Positions 27,104 through 36,889 of a stretch of 64,000 nt of DNA are shown in pieces. Both the position numbers and the translations under genes were made by a program. The number at the start of each line of letters is the position of its first letter. The first letter of the stretch is position 1. The stretch is taken from NCBI GenBank assembly GCA_013001885.1, contig JABDLD010000051.1:29493-93492 (forward strand), written 5' to 3'. The notes beneath the pieces are model-generated. The model worked only from the letters and a program-made list of their open reading frames with translations, had not been told where the DNA came from and made no database searches. The DNA is from Lysobacterales bacterium. GTDB lineage: Bacteria; Pseudomonadota; Gammaproteobacteria; Xanthomonadales; SZUA-36.

Positions 27104-27631
27104 TCAGAATGGCTCTTCGCGCTGCAGCCCTTTAGCCCGGGTTACGGCTGAGCGGAAGTAACCGGGTTTACCGGGTACGGGGTACAGGTAGCCTCTCTGG
27201 TCGAAGGAAAGATACCCGTCCTCCAGTGTCTGGACTCTTCCTTCAAGGTCAAACGGCAGGCTCTTTACTTCGCCGCTGTCGAGGGATTCGAGCAGAGATC
27301 GTTTGAACTCATCGGGAAGCTCTTCCACCCGGACCGCTTCGGTCGAATTGGCGCCGATCAGCAGCTGAAAACGGCGGTTTTCGCGGGTCAGTTCAACCTC
27401 GTTTACCGTCATGACGATATCGATCATCTCGATCGTCATCGGTATACCATTCTGGTTGCTGATATCGAATTCGCAGCTCAAGCGGTTATCCACCAGGCTC
27501 ATCTCGGAAATGTTGATGAAAGGAGGGCGGCCCTTGATGACGCTCGGTCCGCAGGAAACGCAGGCGGCGGTCATCAACAGCGCCAGCAGAAACCGCATGC
27601 CGGTTGCAGGCCCAATGACCGAATTCATCAT
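27104..27631 (-). CDS. LEA14/WHy-like lipoprotein
   Basis: 175 residues from ATG at 27631, which overlaps the stop of the upstream transporter gene (ATGA). A signal segment (about 11-25) ends in a lipobox-like stretch (LLMTAAC, with a second Cys four residues on). The remainder, VDNRLSCEFDISNQNGIPMTIE and onward, fits the WHy/LEA14 beta-sandwich found in proteobacterial lipoproteins. Role unknown; coupling to the peptide-importer operon suggests coexpression, not a shared function. Confidence 0.7.
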   Translation of the reverse strand: MMNSVIGPATGMRFLLALLMTAACVSCGPSVIKGRPPFINISEMSLVDNRLSCEFDISNQNGIPMTIEMIDIVMTVNEVELTRENRRFQLLIGANSTEAVRVEELPDEFKRSLLESLDSGEVKSLPFDLEGRVQTLEDGYLSFDQRGYLYPVPGKPGYFRSAVTRAKGLQREEPF

Positions 27632-28641
27632 TTTGTATCGTCCCATAGATGACACCTTACCCGGTGGCCCGCAGTTTTCAACTCCCGTTCATTCTCGGGA
27701 GCGCCGTATTGTTTGCCAACGGCAACCTCAATAGGCTCTATTGACGGGCATCGCTCCATTTTTTCCGGGCAACGCATATGAAATACGCAGCCGGCTGGCG
27801 GAGTCAAGGGCGAGGGCGGCTCACCTGTGAGCACGGACGGCGCAGGATGGGCGGGGTCGGCAACCGGAACCGCTGCCAGCAGGGATTTGGTATAGGGGTG
27901 GGCGGGTTGCTGGAAAAGTGATTCTGTCTTCCCGCTTTCCACGATTTTTCCCAGGTACATGACGCCAACCTTGTCCGCCAGCCGGCGGACCGTCGAGAGG
28001 TCATGTGAAACGAACAGGAATGCAATGCCAAGCTCCGCCCGCAGTTTCAGCATCAGGTCCACGATCCGTGCCTGGACCGGCGCGTCGAGCGATGAAAGGG
28101 GTTCGTCCGCAATGATCAGTTCCGGTTCAGTGACCAGCGCCCGCGCCAGCGCTACCCGTTGCCGCTGTCCCCCTGAAAGTTCCTGCGGATAACGGTGCAG
28201 CATGTCAGCATCGAGTTCTACCGTCTCCAGCGCCGCAGCGGCCTTTTTCGCGCGGCTTGCCGGGGCGCCAACACGGAAATGATTCAACGGCTCGAGCAGT
28301 GTCTGTTCGATGCTGCGGCGCGGACTGAGGGCAGCCAGTGAGTCCTGGAAGACGAATTGCATCTGCCGGCGAGCCGCTCCGAGTTGGGGCTTTTTGAGTG
28401 AGGCCAGGTCCTGCCCGCGAAACAGGACCTGACCCGACCGGTAAGGGGTCAATTGGATGATGGCGTGAGCCAGCGAAGACTTGCCTGAACCGGATTCCCC
28501 CACCAGTCCGAAAATGCTGCCGTTTTCGATGTTCAGGCTGACACTTCTCACGGCAGCAAGCGGCTTTCCGGCTGAGCCCCTCGCCGGGTAACTCACGACG
28601 AGATCTCGCACTTCCAGCAGCATCTGGCCGTGTGGTGTCAC
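27628..28641 (-). CDS. Oligopeptide ABC importer, ATP-binding protein 2 (OppF/DppF-like)
   Basis: 337 residues. Walker A GESGSGKSS near 40, signature LSGGQRQRVALARAL, Walker B LIIADEPLSSLD, H-loop FVSHD. The C-terminal extension with CVFHMRCPEKMERC is the Cys-rich tail of OppF/DppF ATPases, which in relatives binds an Fe-S cluster. It powers peptide uptake with the OppD-like partner encoded directly upstream (4-base overlap). Confidence 0.9.
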   Translation of the reverse strand: MTPHGQMLLEVRDLVVSYPARGSAGKPLAAVRSVSLNIENGSIFGLVGESGSGKSSLAHAIIQLTPYRSGQVLFRGQDLASLKKPQLGAARRQMQFVFQDSLAALSPRRSIEQTLLEPLNHFRVGAPASRAKKAAAALETVELDADMLHRYPQELSGGQRQRVALARALVTEPELIIADEPLSSLDAPVQARIVDLMLKLRAELGIAFLFVSHDLSTVRRLADKVGVMYLGKIVESGKTESLFQQPAHPYTKSLLAAVPVADPAHPAPSVLTGEPPSPLTPPAGCVFHMRCPEKMERCPSIEPIEVAVGKQYGAPENERELKTAGHRVRCHLWDDTK

Positions 28642-29438
28642 TTCGGTTTCGCTCCCGCTGCTGAATTGAGCAGCGCTTTGGTATAAACGTGCCGGGGGTT
28701 GGCGAACAGCTCTTCGACAGAGGCCTGCTCGACGATTTTGCCGTCGAGCATCACCAGGGCCCGGTCACAGTATTGCGCTACTATCCCAAGGTCGTGAGTG
28801 ATCAGCAACAGGGACACCCCGTCCTTTTGCCCGAGTTGGACCAACTGGTCAAGTACCTGCGCCTGGGTGGTTACGTCAAGCGCCGTGGTCGGCTCGTCCG
28901 CGATCAGAATGCTGGGCCGGCAGGCCATCGCCATTGCAATCATCACTCGCTGGCGCATCCCGCCGGAAAGCTGGTGCGGGTAACGGCGCATGACGTGACC
29001 CGGATCCGGGAAACCAACACGTCCGAGTGCAGCCTGTGCCGAGGTCTGCGCCTCACGGCGCCGTTGGCCACGGTGCCGGGTAAACACGGAACACAACTGA
29101 TTGCCGACGGTGAATACCGGATCCAACGCGGTCAACGGCTCCTGGAATATCATCGAAATACTGCGTCCCCTGATTTTACGGAGACCCGACTCGGGCAGGG
29201 CCGCCAGGTCAGAACCATTCAACTCGATGGCCTGAGCGGAGATGTCCCACCTGTCGGGTGGCAGCAGGCCCAGTATCGATTCAGCAGTCTTGGTCTTGCC
29301 GCTGCCGGATTGACCTACCAGGGCCAGTATTTCTCCCTGGTGCAAGTCAAAACTGACCTGGTCCAACACGTTCACAACCCGGCCGGATAAGCGGTGGGTG
29401 ACAGAAAGTTGGCGTACGGACAGGACGGGCTTGTTCAC
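28638..29438 (-). CDS. Oligopeptide ABC importer, ATP-binding protein 1 (OppD/DppD-like)
   Basis: 266 residues, shorter than OppD (about 330) because the Cys-containing C-terminal tail is missing. Walker [10 protein letters not shown], signature [16 protein letters not shown], Walker [14 protein letters not shown]-loop LITHDLG. The start overlaps the stop of the permease gene by 4 bases. Confidence 0.88.
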   Translation of the reverse strand: MNKPVLSVRQLSVTHRLSGRVVNVLDQVSFDLHQGEILALVGQSGSGKTKTAESILGLLPPDRWDISAQAIELNGSDLAALPESGLRKIRGRSISMIFQEPLTALDPVFTVGNQLCSVFTRHRGQRRREAQTSAQAALGRVGFPDPGHVMRRYPHQLSGGMRQRVMIAMAMACRPSILIADEPTTALDVTTQAQVLDQLVQLGQKDGVSLLLITHDLGIVAQYCDRALVMLDGKIVEQASVEELFANPRHVYTKALLNSAAGAKPK

Positions 29439-30280
29439 AGGGCCGCCTGCCTGGGATCAAATGCGTCCTGCAAAGCGTCTGCCAGAAGGTTGAAGCCCAG
29501 CAGCAGGATGAACAGCATCAGGGATGCGGACAAGAAGTTATTGAAGTGGCCGGCCAGAATTTCCTGGGTGCTTTCCGCCAGCATCAGTCCCCAACTCACA
29601 CCGTCCTGTACACCCAGGCCGAGAAAACTGAGGACCACCTCGGCTTTAATCGCCGCCACGAACACCATGCTGGACTGAATAAGCAGGATATGGGCGGTAT
29701 TGGGCAACACGTGGCGGATCAGGATGAGGGGGCCGGGCAGACCAATGGCACGGGCGGCAAGGACGAATTCCTGAGATTTGATCTTCAACACTTCAGCCCT
29801 GACCAACCGCCCGGTCGTTGTCCAGAACGTCGCGATCATGGCTATATGCATGGCCCAGTAAACACCCTGAAGCGCAAAGGCAACGGCAGCGACAAACAGG
29901 TAGAAAGGGATTGAGTCGAGAACGCCTTTCATCCACTGGATGGTGCCGTCAACCCAGGTATTGCTGTACCAACCGGCCGCAGCCCCGAGAACCGCGCCAA
30001 TGACTGTGGACAAAACAGATACAACCAGGCCGATTTCAAACGCCGTCCTGACGCTGTAGACAGATCGCAGAAAAATATCCTGGCCCAGGACGTTGGTGCC
30101 AAACCAGTGCTGCGCTCCGGCCGATTCCCAGCGGCCCCCGCCGGCCTCGGACCAGGACTCCCCCAGGAATCCTGCCCACACGGCGGCCGCCAGCAAAAAA
30201 AATGCCGTCACGATCACCAACCCGGTCAGCCCGGCTTTGTCCGTTCGCAGTCGTTGCCATGGGCGATTTCTGAAACTCAT
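29435..30280 (-). CDS. Oligopeptide ABC importer permease (OppC/DppC-like)
   Basis: 281 residues, about six membrane helices, with the inner-membrane-component motif (EVLKIKSQEFVLAARAIG, then RHVLPN) that docks the ATPase. The N-terminal PF12911-like segment precedes the first helix. Stop overlaps the next ATPase start by 4 bases. Confidence 0.9.
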   Translation of the reverse strand: MSFRNRPWQRLRTDKAGLTGLVIVTAFFLLAAAVWAGFLGESWSEAGGGRWESAGAQHWFGTNVLGQDIFLRSVYSVRTAFEIGLVVSVLSTVIGAVLGAAAGWYSNTWVDGTIQWMKGVLDSIPFYLFVAAVAFALQGVYWAMHIAMIATFWTTTGRLVRAEVLKIKSQEFVLAARAIGLPGPLILIRHVLPNTAHILLIQSSMVFVAAIKAEVVLSFLGLGVQDGVSWGLMLAESTQEILAGHFNNFLSASLMLFILLLGFNLLADALQDAFDPRQAAL

Positions 30281-31218
30281 TACCCGATCCTCGGATCTAC
30301 CAGCTTGTAAAGAAAATCCGTCAGGACCTGGATCAGCACAAAGGCAATTGCGGTCAGTCCGACGACGGCTTTCAGCACCGGCTGATCACCGCTGGTGATG
30401 GCATCGAAAGTGACTTTTCCGATGCCGGGTATGCCGAAATAGCTCTCGATCAGGAGGCTGCCGGAAACGACGATCAACGGAATGGAAAACATGAACCGGG
30501 TGATGATGGGCACCAGGCTGTTCTTGAGGACGTGCTTCCAAAGAATGGTGGCGGTGGATGCGCCGTAAGCGCGTGCGGTCCTGATGTGGTCACGACCCGC
30601 TTCCTCTGCGAAAACAGCCCGGTAAAACCGGGTGTTGTAACCCAGCGTGATAAAAATGAGTGAGAGCGTAGGCACCGCAACATACTTGAGGTAAGAGCCC
30701 GGGTCATTAACCTGCCAGCCCCGGACCGGAAAAAGGTTCAAGCCGTAAGGTGTACTCAGAATCACCTGCATGAGAATGATGATCACGAGGAAGCTGATGC
30801 TCATGCTGCTGACCGAAAATCCCGTGATCAAGCGGTCTGTCCAGCGCCCTTTTTGCTGAACGGACAACAGGCCCAGCGCGATTCCCAACAGGTTGCCCAG
30901 GACAAATCCCGGGACCATCAATGCCAGGGTGACGGGGATCGTTCTCGCCAGGATGGAGTTGACCGGTTCACCGGAAGAATGGGAGGAGCCGAGGTCGAGC
31001 GTGAACAGCTGCTTCAGGTATCCGGCGTATCGCAGCGCAAAGGACCGGTCATAACCCAGCTCATGACGAACTTCCGCAATCTGTTCCGCAGTGGCGTTTT
31101 TGCCAACCAGGCTGTAAGTCTGGTCCGGGCCGAACCAAACCATCAGAATAAAACTGATCAGGGTGACGCCCAGGACGAGCAGCAGGCCATGAAAGATTTT
31201 ATTCAGCGCATAGCGCAC
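30280..31218 (-). CDS. Oligopeptide ABC importer permease (OppB/DppB-like)
   Basis: 312 residues from GTG at 31218, whose first base is the last base of the TAG stop of the substrate-binding gene; the frame continues upstream only as noncoding overlap with that gene. Typical N-terminus (RYALNKIFHGLLLVLGVTLISFIL), six helices, and the docking loop EEAGRDHIRTARAYGAS followed by KHVLKNSLVP. Confidence 0.9.
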   Translation of the reverse strand: MRYALNKIFHGLLLVLGVTLISFILMVWFGPDQTYSLVGKNATAEQIAEVRHELGYDRSFALRYAGYLKQLFTLDLGSSHSSGEPVNSILARTIPVTLALMVPGFVLGNLLGIALGLLSVQQKGRWTDRLITGFSVSSMSISFLVIIILMQVILSTPYGLNLFPVRGWQVNDPGSYLKYVAVPTLSLIFITLGYNTRFYRAVFAEEAGRDHIRTARAYGASTATILWKHVLKNSLVPIITRFMFSIPLIVVSGSLLIESYFGIPGIGKVTFDAITSGDQPVLKAVVGLTAIAFVLIQVLTDFLYKLVDPRIG

Positions 31219-33035
31219 TACTGTCCCGCCCCGCGGGATTCGGGCTCGGCTGCATCCACGGATGCGAACCGGAAGAAGTATCCGCCGACGAAGGAACGGT
31301 CCGGCAATGCAGCCAGCTTGCGGCTCCAGAGCAGAATCAGCCGGCGCGAGATCCCGCTGATGGTGGCGCAATCGTCAATAACCAGCTGATTCATATGGCG
31401 GTACATCGCCGTACGCATGTCGGAAGCCTGCATCCCGGAACTGGACCGGTACAGGCGGTTAAACTCCGGATTATTGTAGTTGGCGCTGTTCGAACCGGGT
31501 GACGAGTTAGGGCCATAGAACAGTTGCACGGTATTTTCTGCATCGGGGTAGTCCATGGTCCAGCCCGTTGTTATCAGCATCACCTCTCGGTTCAGAAAGG
31601 CCCGTGCATAGTCTCCGTAGGTAGCAAAAGTCAGCGGCCGGATTTTCTCGGGTGGATAGCCCATTTCTCCCATGAAGCTCCTGAATTGCTCGAACATCTG
31701 GCGTTCGGTAACGCTGGAGGAAAATCCGTATTCGAGTACAGGCAGATTGTCGGCACTCCAGTCGTTATCGCCCAGCAGTTTCCTTGCGCCGGCGAGATCA
31801 CGGATAATCGCCGCCTGATCCTGTTTTTGATCAAATTCCGGCGCTGCCGGCGGGATGATCCCGGCGAATACCTGCCCGATGCCGTAATAGAAAACTTCGT
31901 TGCGCTTTTGCCAGTCGAAAGCCTTGATGATCGCGCAGCGCAGCGCCTGGTTGCGTGCGTTTTGTCGCGGATCCGGGTGGTAGCCGATCCGTGGGTCATC
32001 CATGTTGAAGTCAGTATGGACAAAGCCGGATTCCAGGTTGGCGAGCAAGTTGTATTTTTCGGCGAAGGCGGGTTTGAGCGCAGGCGGCTCGCGTTGCTGT
32101 AGTACCTGGTCAAACTGGCTGACCGGAACTTTCACGAAGTCCAGTTCGCCCGCGAGGAAGGCGTTCCAACGGGCGGCGTCTTCGGTGATGAACTCAATTT
32201 CTATGCGGTCTGAAAAAGGCGGTACACGGCCTTCGAGCCGGTCCAGTGCGAGATGCCCATGCGATACCGGATCATAACCTTCCGCCTCCAGGCTGAAGGG
32301 TTCCTCTCGAAAACGTTCGTTTCGAACCAGCACGGCGCTTGCGCTGTTGAATGACACCAGGCGGTAAGGCCCCGAACCCACCGGCCGGATGGGAAACTCC
32401 GGTCCGTAATAATCCACCGCCTCACGGGAAACAATCGCGGAAAAACCCTGTGCCAGCGTATGCGTCAACTGAGGGAACGGCTTAATGAGCTGGATCTGCA
32501 GGGTGCGGTCATCAAGCGCTTTCAGCCCCGGTATCTCCTGGTCATAATTCGACCCGTTTTCCTTCCAGCTGTCCAGGCCGACGATCTTGCCCTGCCACAG
32601 CCAGGCGCCCTGGGCCCGGGTTTTTGGATCGAAATGGCGTTTTATGGAATACACGAAATCTTCGGCGCGCACCACCCGGCCCTTGCCGTCCGGGAATGCC
32701 GGGTCGTCAATGAAATGGACCCCTGGCTTGATTCTGATGGTATAGATCAGGCCGTCAGCGGAAACCTGTGGAAGACCCTCCGCCAGGTTTGGCTCCAGTT
32801 GGTACGGACGCGCCAGGTATTTGTAACGGTAGAGTGTGTCGTAAAGGTTGACCGCCAGGAAGTTGGCGTATATGTGCGAGGCCTGTGCAGGATCGGTACT
32901 GGTGGGTGCACCGTCCATGGAATGGCGATACACCGAATAAGTGACTGCCGGGCCGGGGTCTTCAGCCGGCCGGTCGCAGGCCGCCAGCGGCAGAACAGCC
33001 AAAAAAATGAATAGAATTCGTATGAAATGTCTCAC
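31218..33035 (-). CDS. Peptide ABC importer substrate-binding lipoprotein (SBP family 5)
   Basis: 605 residues. Signal peptide with lipobox LPLAAC at about residue 20. The family-5 fold is visible from YSVYRHSMDGAPTSTDPAQ onward and the late segment DYPDAENTVQLFYGP, both usual in OppA-type proteins. It captures peptides in the periplasm for the four downstream transporter genes. It heads the operon, which ends with the LEA14-like lipoprotein. The length is above the 540 of OppA, consistent with large ligands, but the ligand is unknown. Confidence 0.87.
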   Translation of the reverse strand: MRHFIRILFIFLAVLPLAACDRPAEDPGPAVTYSVYRHSMDGAPTSTDPAQASHIYANFLAVNLYDTLYRYKYLARPYQLEPNLAEGLPQVSADGLIYTIRIKPGVHFIDDPAFPDGKGRVVRAEDFVYSIKRHFDPKTRAQGAWLWQGKIVGLDSWKENGSNYDQEIPGLKALDDRTLQIQLIKPFPQLTHTLAQGFSAIVSREAVDYYGPEFPIRPVGSGPYRLVSFNSASAVLVRNERFREEPFSLEAEGYDPVSHGHLALDRLEGRVPPFSDRIEIEFITEDAARWNAFLAGELDFVKVPVSQFDQVLQQREPPALKPAFAEKYNLLANLESGFVHTDFNMDDPRIGYHPDPRQNARNQALRCAIIKAFDWQKRNEVFYYGIGQVFAGIIPPAAPEFDQKQDQAAIIRDLAGARKLLGDNDWSADNLPVLEYGFSSSVTERQMFEQFRSFMGEMGYPPEKIRPLTFATYGDYARAFLNREVMLITTGWTMDYPDAENTVQLFYGPNSSPGSNSANYNNPEFNRLYRSSSGMQASDMRTAMYRHMNQLVIDDCATISGISRRLILLWSRKLAALPDRSFVGGYFFRFASVDAAEPESRGAGQ

Positions 33036-33058
33036 GGGGTTCAGCTTACCCCAGCAGG

Positions 33059-33793
33059 TTAATATTCTTCCAATAAGGAATCATAATCCAGTTGCGGCGG
33101 ATCGCCGTCGTGGATGTCATATTCCCGTCTTTGCAGGTAGACATCGCGCACCAGGACATAAGGATCGCTGGCGGCATCCAGTTCAGCCTGGAACGGCAGC
33201 AGTTCCGCACGAAGTGAAATCAGGTCGACGACCAGCGGAATGTAATTATTGTATTCCCTGGCCACGTAACTGACCGGGTGAAAATAACCGTAGAAACTAC
33301 GCCCGAGAAAATCTCGGGCAGTGTAGGGGCCGAACACCGGCATGACCAGGTAACGGCTGTCTTTCCAGCCCCAGACCGCCAGCGTCTGGCCAAAGTCCTC
33401 GTTGTATTCAGGAATTTCAACCCTGGTGGCGATATCGAAGAATCCGAAAACGCCTACGGTTGAGTTCATCAAAAACCGCCCGGTCGCTGTCAGTGAATCT
33501 TCGAATTTACCCTGCAGTATCAGGTTCAGGAATGTCACCGGATAGGACAGGTTTCTGAAAAAATTCCTGACGCCGCGTTGCGGTGCATCAGGCATGATCG
33601 TGTCGTAGCCTTTCGCCACCGGCTTAAATATCGCATCGTCGAAAGCCATGTTGAACGAGTGGATTTTGCGGTTGTACGCCTCCCAGGGATCGCGTTCGGG
33701 ATCGGTCATCGTGACGGGCTTGGTGGCGCAGCCGGAGAGCATGGCGGCCTGGATCAGCAAAAGCGCCGCGAGCAAAAAATATCTCAGAATCAT
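33059..33793 (-). CDS. mlaA: MlaA outer-membrane lipoprotein (VacJ)
   Basis: 244 residues. Signal peptide with lipobox MLSGC, then the VacJ domain: DPWEAYNRKIHSFNMAFDD, AKGYDTIMPDAPQRGVRNFFRN, TVGVFGFFDIA. MlaA forms a channel in the inner leaflet of the outer membrane, removing mislocalised phospholipids. In E. coli it is unlinked; here it closes the mla operon, its ATG overlapping the mlaB stop by 4 bases. Confidence 0.93.
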   Translation of the reverse strand: MILRYFLLAALLLIQAAMLSGCATKPVTMTDPERDPWEAYNRKIHSFNMAFDDAIFKPVAKGYDTIMPDAPQRGVRNFFRNLSYPVTFLNLILQGKFEDSLTATGRFLMNSTVGVFGFFDIATRVEIPEYNEDFGQTLAVWGWKDSRYLVMPVFGPYTARDFLGRSFYGYFHPVSYVAREYNNYIPLVVDLISLRAELLPFQAELDAASDPYVLVRDVYLQRREYDIHDGDPPQLDYDSLLEEY

Positions 33794-34113
33794 TGGCCGG
33801 AACTCCTTGCCGACAGATCGAGGAATTCATCTGCCTCGCAAAGGCGGGCAAGACTGATCAGACCGGCGGGCGCGTTCCGGATCGGCAGTTTGTTTGCCGG
33901 TGTAGTTTGCGTTGCCTGCCATTCAAGCAATAGCGCAAGCCCGGCACTGTCCGCCGTTGTGACCCGGTCGAGATCGAGTGAATTAAAAGATTTCTGATTT
34001 TCGAGAAGATCCCGGGCGTGGTGGTACAGTCCGGGTACCGATGCGAAGGTCAACGCACCTTCGAGCCGCCCGCAGCCGTCTTCTCCGATCGTTAATGAAC
34101 AGGCGCTATTCAT
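33790..34113 (-). CDS. mlaB: MlaB STAS-domain protein
   Basis: 107 residues, a STAS fold: strand LEGALTFASVP, then LDLDRVTTADSAGLALLLEW with the Asp-Ser motif. It binds the MlaF ATPase in the inner-membrane complex and regulates it. Overlaps mlaC by 8 bases and mlaA by 4. Confidence 0.85.
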   Translation of the reverse strand: MNSACSLTIGEDGCGRLEGALTFASVPGLYHHARDLLENQKSFNSLDLDRVTTADSAGLALLLEWQATQTTPANKLPIRNAPAGLISLARLCEADEFLDLSARSSGQ

Positions 34114-34723
34114 TTATTTGGATGTTGCCTGCCAGAATTTCTTCGGTCACTTTGTCAATGCCGTCTGCTTCGACCCGCGGAGCGATCTGGTTGCGAAACG
34201 TGATGATGTAGGAGATACCCTCAACAGTGACGTCGAAAGCTTTCCATCCGAGGTCGGTCTTCCGAAAGGCATAGTCTACCGGCGCGTATCCGCCATTCTC
34301 CAGCTTGAGGCGTGTGCGAACCCGGGTCAGTTTGTCGGAATTTTTGCCTTTCATTGGAAGGATTTGAATCTGCTCATCCGATCTGAACTCGAGCAATCCG
34401 TCTGAATAACGGTTCACCAGCACGTTGCTCATGGCGTTGGCGAATGCGTCCAACTGTTCCGGCGTGACGCCCCTGCCGGACCTGCCGAGTATCAGTCGCG
34501 CCGAGTAGGTGACATCAAGCAGGGGGAGCAGATCTGTACGGACAACGTCCCTGAGCAGAGCGGGTTCCGCGGTGAACTCTTCGCGACGATCCGCCAGCAT
34601 GTCGAAAATATGGTTCGTGGTTTCCTCAATAATGGTCAAAGGATCCCGGTTGTCGGTCACGTTGGCAGCCAACGGGCCGGCTGCAATCAACATGAGCATT
34701 GCCAAAAGAAGAAACTTTTTCAT
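34106..34723 (-). CDS. mlaC: MlaC periplasmic phospholipid shuttle
   Basis: 205 residues from ATG at 34723, overlapping the mlaD stop as TGATG. Signal peptide cleaved near LAAN. The MlaC/Ttg2D domain is recognisable (LLPLLDVTYSARLILGRSGRG, split in description; later GWKAFDVTVEGISYI). It carries phospholipids between the MlaA and MlaFEDB complexes. Confidence 0.92.
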   Translation of the reverse strand: MKKFLLLAMLMLIAAGPLAANVTDNRDPLTIIEETTNHIFDMLADRREEFTAEPALLRDVVRTDLLPLLDVTYSARLILGRSGRGVTPEQLDAFANAMSNVLVNRYSDGLLEFRSDEQIQILPMKGKNSDKLTRVRTRLKLENGGYAPVDYAFRKTDLGWKAFDVTVEGISYIITFRNQIAPRVEADGIDKVTEEILAGNIQINE

Positions 34724-35190
34724 CACTCTTCACCTGATCCGGTATTGAAAAGATATTTACCGATAACCTGTTCCAGCACAAGCGCCGACTGGGTAATGAA
34801 CAGCTCATCCCCATCGGCCAGCATGTCGGGCGCGCCGCCCGGTTCCAGCCCGATGTAGCGATCGCCGAGTACACCCGAAGTCAATACGGAGGCGCCCGTG
34901 TCGGAGGGGATTTCGTTGAAGTGGGATGCCACGCTCATGTGCACGACAGCCTCGAAAGTAACCGGGTCGAGCGTGACATTCTCAACCAGCCCAACGGTTA
35001 CTCCCCCGATCTTCACCGGTGCCCGGTTGCGCAGATCCCCAACGTTGGTGAACCTGGCGCTGATGCTGTATGTGTCCTTGCCGATGTCCTGGCCAAAGTC
35101 CGTTGCCCGCGTTGCGAGCCAGACCAGCGCGGCGATGCCTAGCAACAGGAAAACACCAGATGCGAATTCAACTTTGTAGTTCGCACGCAT
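34723..35190 (-). CDS. mlaD: MlaD, MCE-domain protein
   Basis: 155 residues: a single membrane helix (about 8-30) and one MCE domain (YSISARFTNVGDLRNRAPVKI, split; VTVGLVENV; GVLGDRYIGLEPG). It forms the periplasmic hexamer through which lipid passes to MlaE. Starts 9 bases after mlaE. Confidence 0.93.
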   Translation of the reverse strand: MRANYKVEFASGVFLLLGIAALVWLATRATDFGQDIGKDTYSISARFTNVGDLRNRAPVKIGGVTVGLVENVTLDPVTFEAVVHMSVASHFNEIPSDTGASVLTSGVLGDRYIGLEPGGAPDMLADGDELFITQSALVLEQVIGKYLFNTGSGEE

Positions 35191-35199
35191 ATCGTTACC

Positions 35200-35970
35200 T
35201 CAAGTCAAGAATGACGTCATGATAAAATCAAAAATAAGCACCAATACGGAACTCAGCACGACTGTATTGGTCGTTGCGGTCCCGACACCTGCGCCGGTCG
35301 GTTTTGCGGAATATCCAAAATAGACCGCTATCAGGCTGATGGTTCCGCCAAACACCGCGCTTTTCCAGACTCCGCCGATAAAATCTTTTTCAAAGTAAAT
35401 GCCGGTCTGCAGCTTGCTCCAGAAAATACCGGAATCGAGATCCATCACCCCAATGGAAAACACGATGCTTCCCAGGATGGCCATTGCATTGAAAAGCGCC
35501 GTCAGCAGCGGCACCGAGATTACGCTTGCCGCGAAACGGGGCAGGGCAATTCTCTGGATCGGATCGATGGCCATCAGCTCCATCGCTTCAATTTGATTTG
35601 TGGCCCGCATGAGACCGATCTCGGCCGTGATGGAGGTGCCGGCGCGGCCGGCGAAAAGCAGGGCGGTGAGAACCGGCCCGAGCTCCCTGAACAGGGATTT
35701 TCCGACCAGGAGGCTAACCTGGTCTGAAGCACCGAATTGTTCAAGCGCATTGATCGCCTGCAGCGACAGCACCATGCCGACGAAAAAACCGCAGATCATG
35801 ATGATGACAAGCGAGCGAGCGCCTATCAGGTAGGTCTGCTGCAATACGGCAAGAATCTGCGAACCGCTGAAGCGGATGCCGGCCAGCATGCGGAACAGGA
35901 AAATCAGGCATTGGCCTGCCTGGTTGACGGGTCCCGTAATTCTCTGAATGAAAGGAATATGCTCCTGCAT
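35200..35970 (-). CDS. mlaE: MlaE permease
   Basis: 256 residues with five to six membrane helices and the family segments FVGMVLSLQAINALEQFGA and LGPVLTALLFAGRAGTSITAE. Inner-membrane permease of the MlaFEDB complex. One base separates it from mlaF. Confidence 0.93.
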   Translation of the reverse strand: MQEHIPFIQRITGPVNQAGQCLIFLFRMLAGIRFSGSQILAVLQQTYLIGARSLVIIMICGFFVGMVLSLQAINALEQFGASDQVSLLVGKSLFRELGPVLTALLFAGRAGTSITAEIGLMRATNQIEAMELMAIDPIQRIALPRFAASVISVPLLTALFNAMAILGSIVFSIGVMDLDSGIFWSKLQTGIYFEKDFIGGVWKSAVFGGTISLIAVYFGYSAKPTGAGVGTATTNTVVLSSVLVLIFDFIMTSFLT

Positions 35971-35971
35971 G

Positions 35972-36796
35972 TCAGTCCAGCAATCCCCACGGTTCGCCGG
36001 GCGGCTCGTAATGGAAAGGGATTGGACCTTCGACTTTACCGTTCATGAACTGGTCAACGCCGGGATCGGTGCTAATGCTCAATTCCGCCGGCGGGCCTTC
36101 CCCGGCGATCTTTGAGGACGCGATGATGTAGCAATAATCAACCAGAAGACTCATCTGGTTGACATTGTGGGTGACGACCAGGCTGGTCAGGCCAAGCGCA
36201 TCGTTGGTGTCACGCATCAAGGTGCGTATGGTGGAAACAGCGATCGGATCCAGCCCCGTCATGGGTTCGTCATACAGCATGATATCGGGATCGAGCACCA
36301 CCGCGCGCGCGAAAGCGACGCGCCGGGCCATACCGCCCGAAAGTTCGTGAGGCATACGTTCTTCGATTCCGCCCAGGCCCACGGCGCTCAGTTTGCTCAT
36401 GACCAACCGGCGAATCAGGGTTTCCGGCAGGCTGGTATGTTCACGCAAGGGGGTGGCTATGTTTTCGAAAACGGTCAGGTCTGTGAACAGCGCGCCATCC
36501 TGGAGCAGAACCCCAAAAGTTCGCCTGAACAAACGCAGCTCCCGGTCTGACATTGAAGAGATGAGCTGGCCGTTCACCTCAACCGTTCCCTCATTGGGAC
36601 GCAGCTGCCCTGAGATCAAACGCAGAATGGTGGTTTTTCCTGCACCGCTTGGCCCCATGAACGCAACAATGGATCCTCGCGGGATATCCATGTTGATACC
36701 GTCCAGAATGGTTTTGCGTCCGCGCTTGAACACCAGGTCACGAATTCGGATGGCTGGTTCTGAAGAGTCAAGGCGATTTGTTATTGAATCTTCCAT
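35972..36796 (-). CDS. mlaF: MlaF ATP-binding protein
   Basis: 274 residues: Walker A GPSGAGKTT, signature LSGGMARRVAFARAV, Walker B IMLYDEPMTGLD, H-loop VVTHNVNQ. ATPase driving the lipid transporter. It heads the mlaFEDCB-mlaA operon. A large structured RNA with its own terminator ends 61 bases upstream on the same strand. ATG at 36796 has only a weak AGAG site. Confidence 0.93.
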   Translation of the reverse strand: MEDSITNRLDSSEPAIRIRDLVFKRGRKTILDGINMDIPRGSIVAFMGPSGAGKTTILRLISGQLRPNEGTVEVNGQLISSMSDRELRLFRRTFGVLLQDGALFTDLTVFENIATPLREHTSLPETLIRRLVMSKLSAVGLGGIEERMPHELSGGMARRVAFARAVVLDPDIMLYDEPMTGLDPIAVSTIRTLMRDTNDALGLTSLVVTHNVNQMSLLVDYCYIIASSKIAGEGPPAELSISTDPGVDQFMNGKVEGPIPFHYEPPGEPWGLLD

Positions 36797-36825
36797 GGGG
36801 GCTCTGGGTTGATACGGAGAGCAAT

Positions 36826-36831
36826 TGTATA
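36826..36831 (-). promoter_or_regulatory. Possible -10 element of the mla operon
   Basis: Minus strand TATACA in the context GTTATACAAT, between the RNA terminator and mlaF. It would start transcription about 23 bases before the mlaF ATG. No good -35 is seen at the right distance, so this is weak; readthrough from the upstream RNA promoter is the alternative. Confidence 0.3.
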
Positions 36832-36856
36832 ACGATTAGCGCAGAAATATAGGCAC

Positions 36857-36889
36857 AAAAAAAAGAGAGGAGGCTTGCGCCTCCTCTCT
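36857..36889 (-). terminator. Intrinsic terminator of the large RNA
   Basis: Minus strand: an 11-bp perfect stem (36879-36889 with 36864-36874) capped by a GCAA loop and followed by eight U residues. One of the strongest terminators in the window. The upper part of the stem repeats the internal hairpin at 37241-37254. Confidence 0.92.
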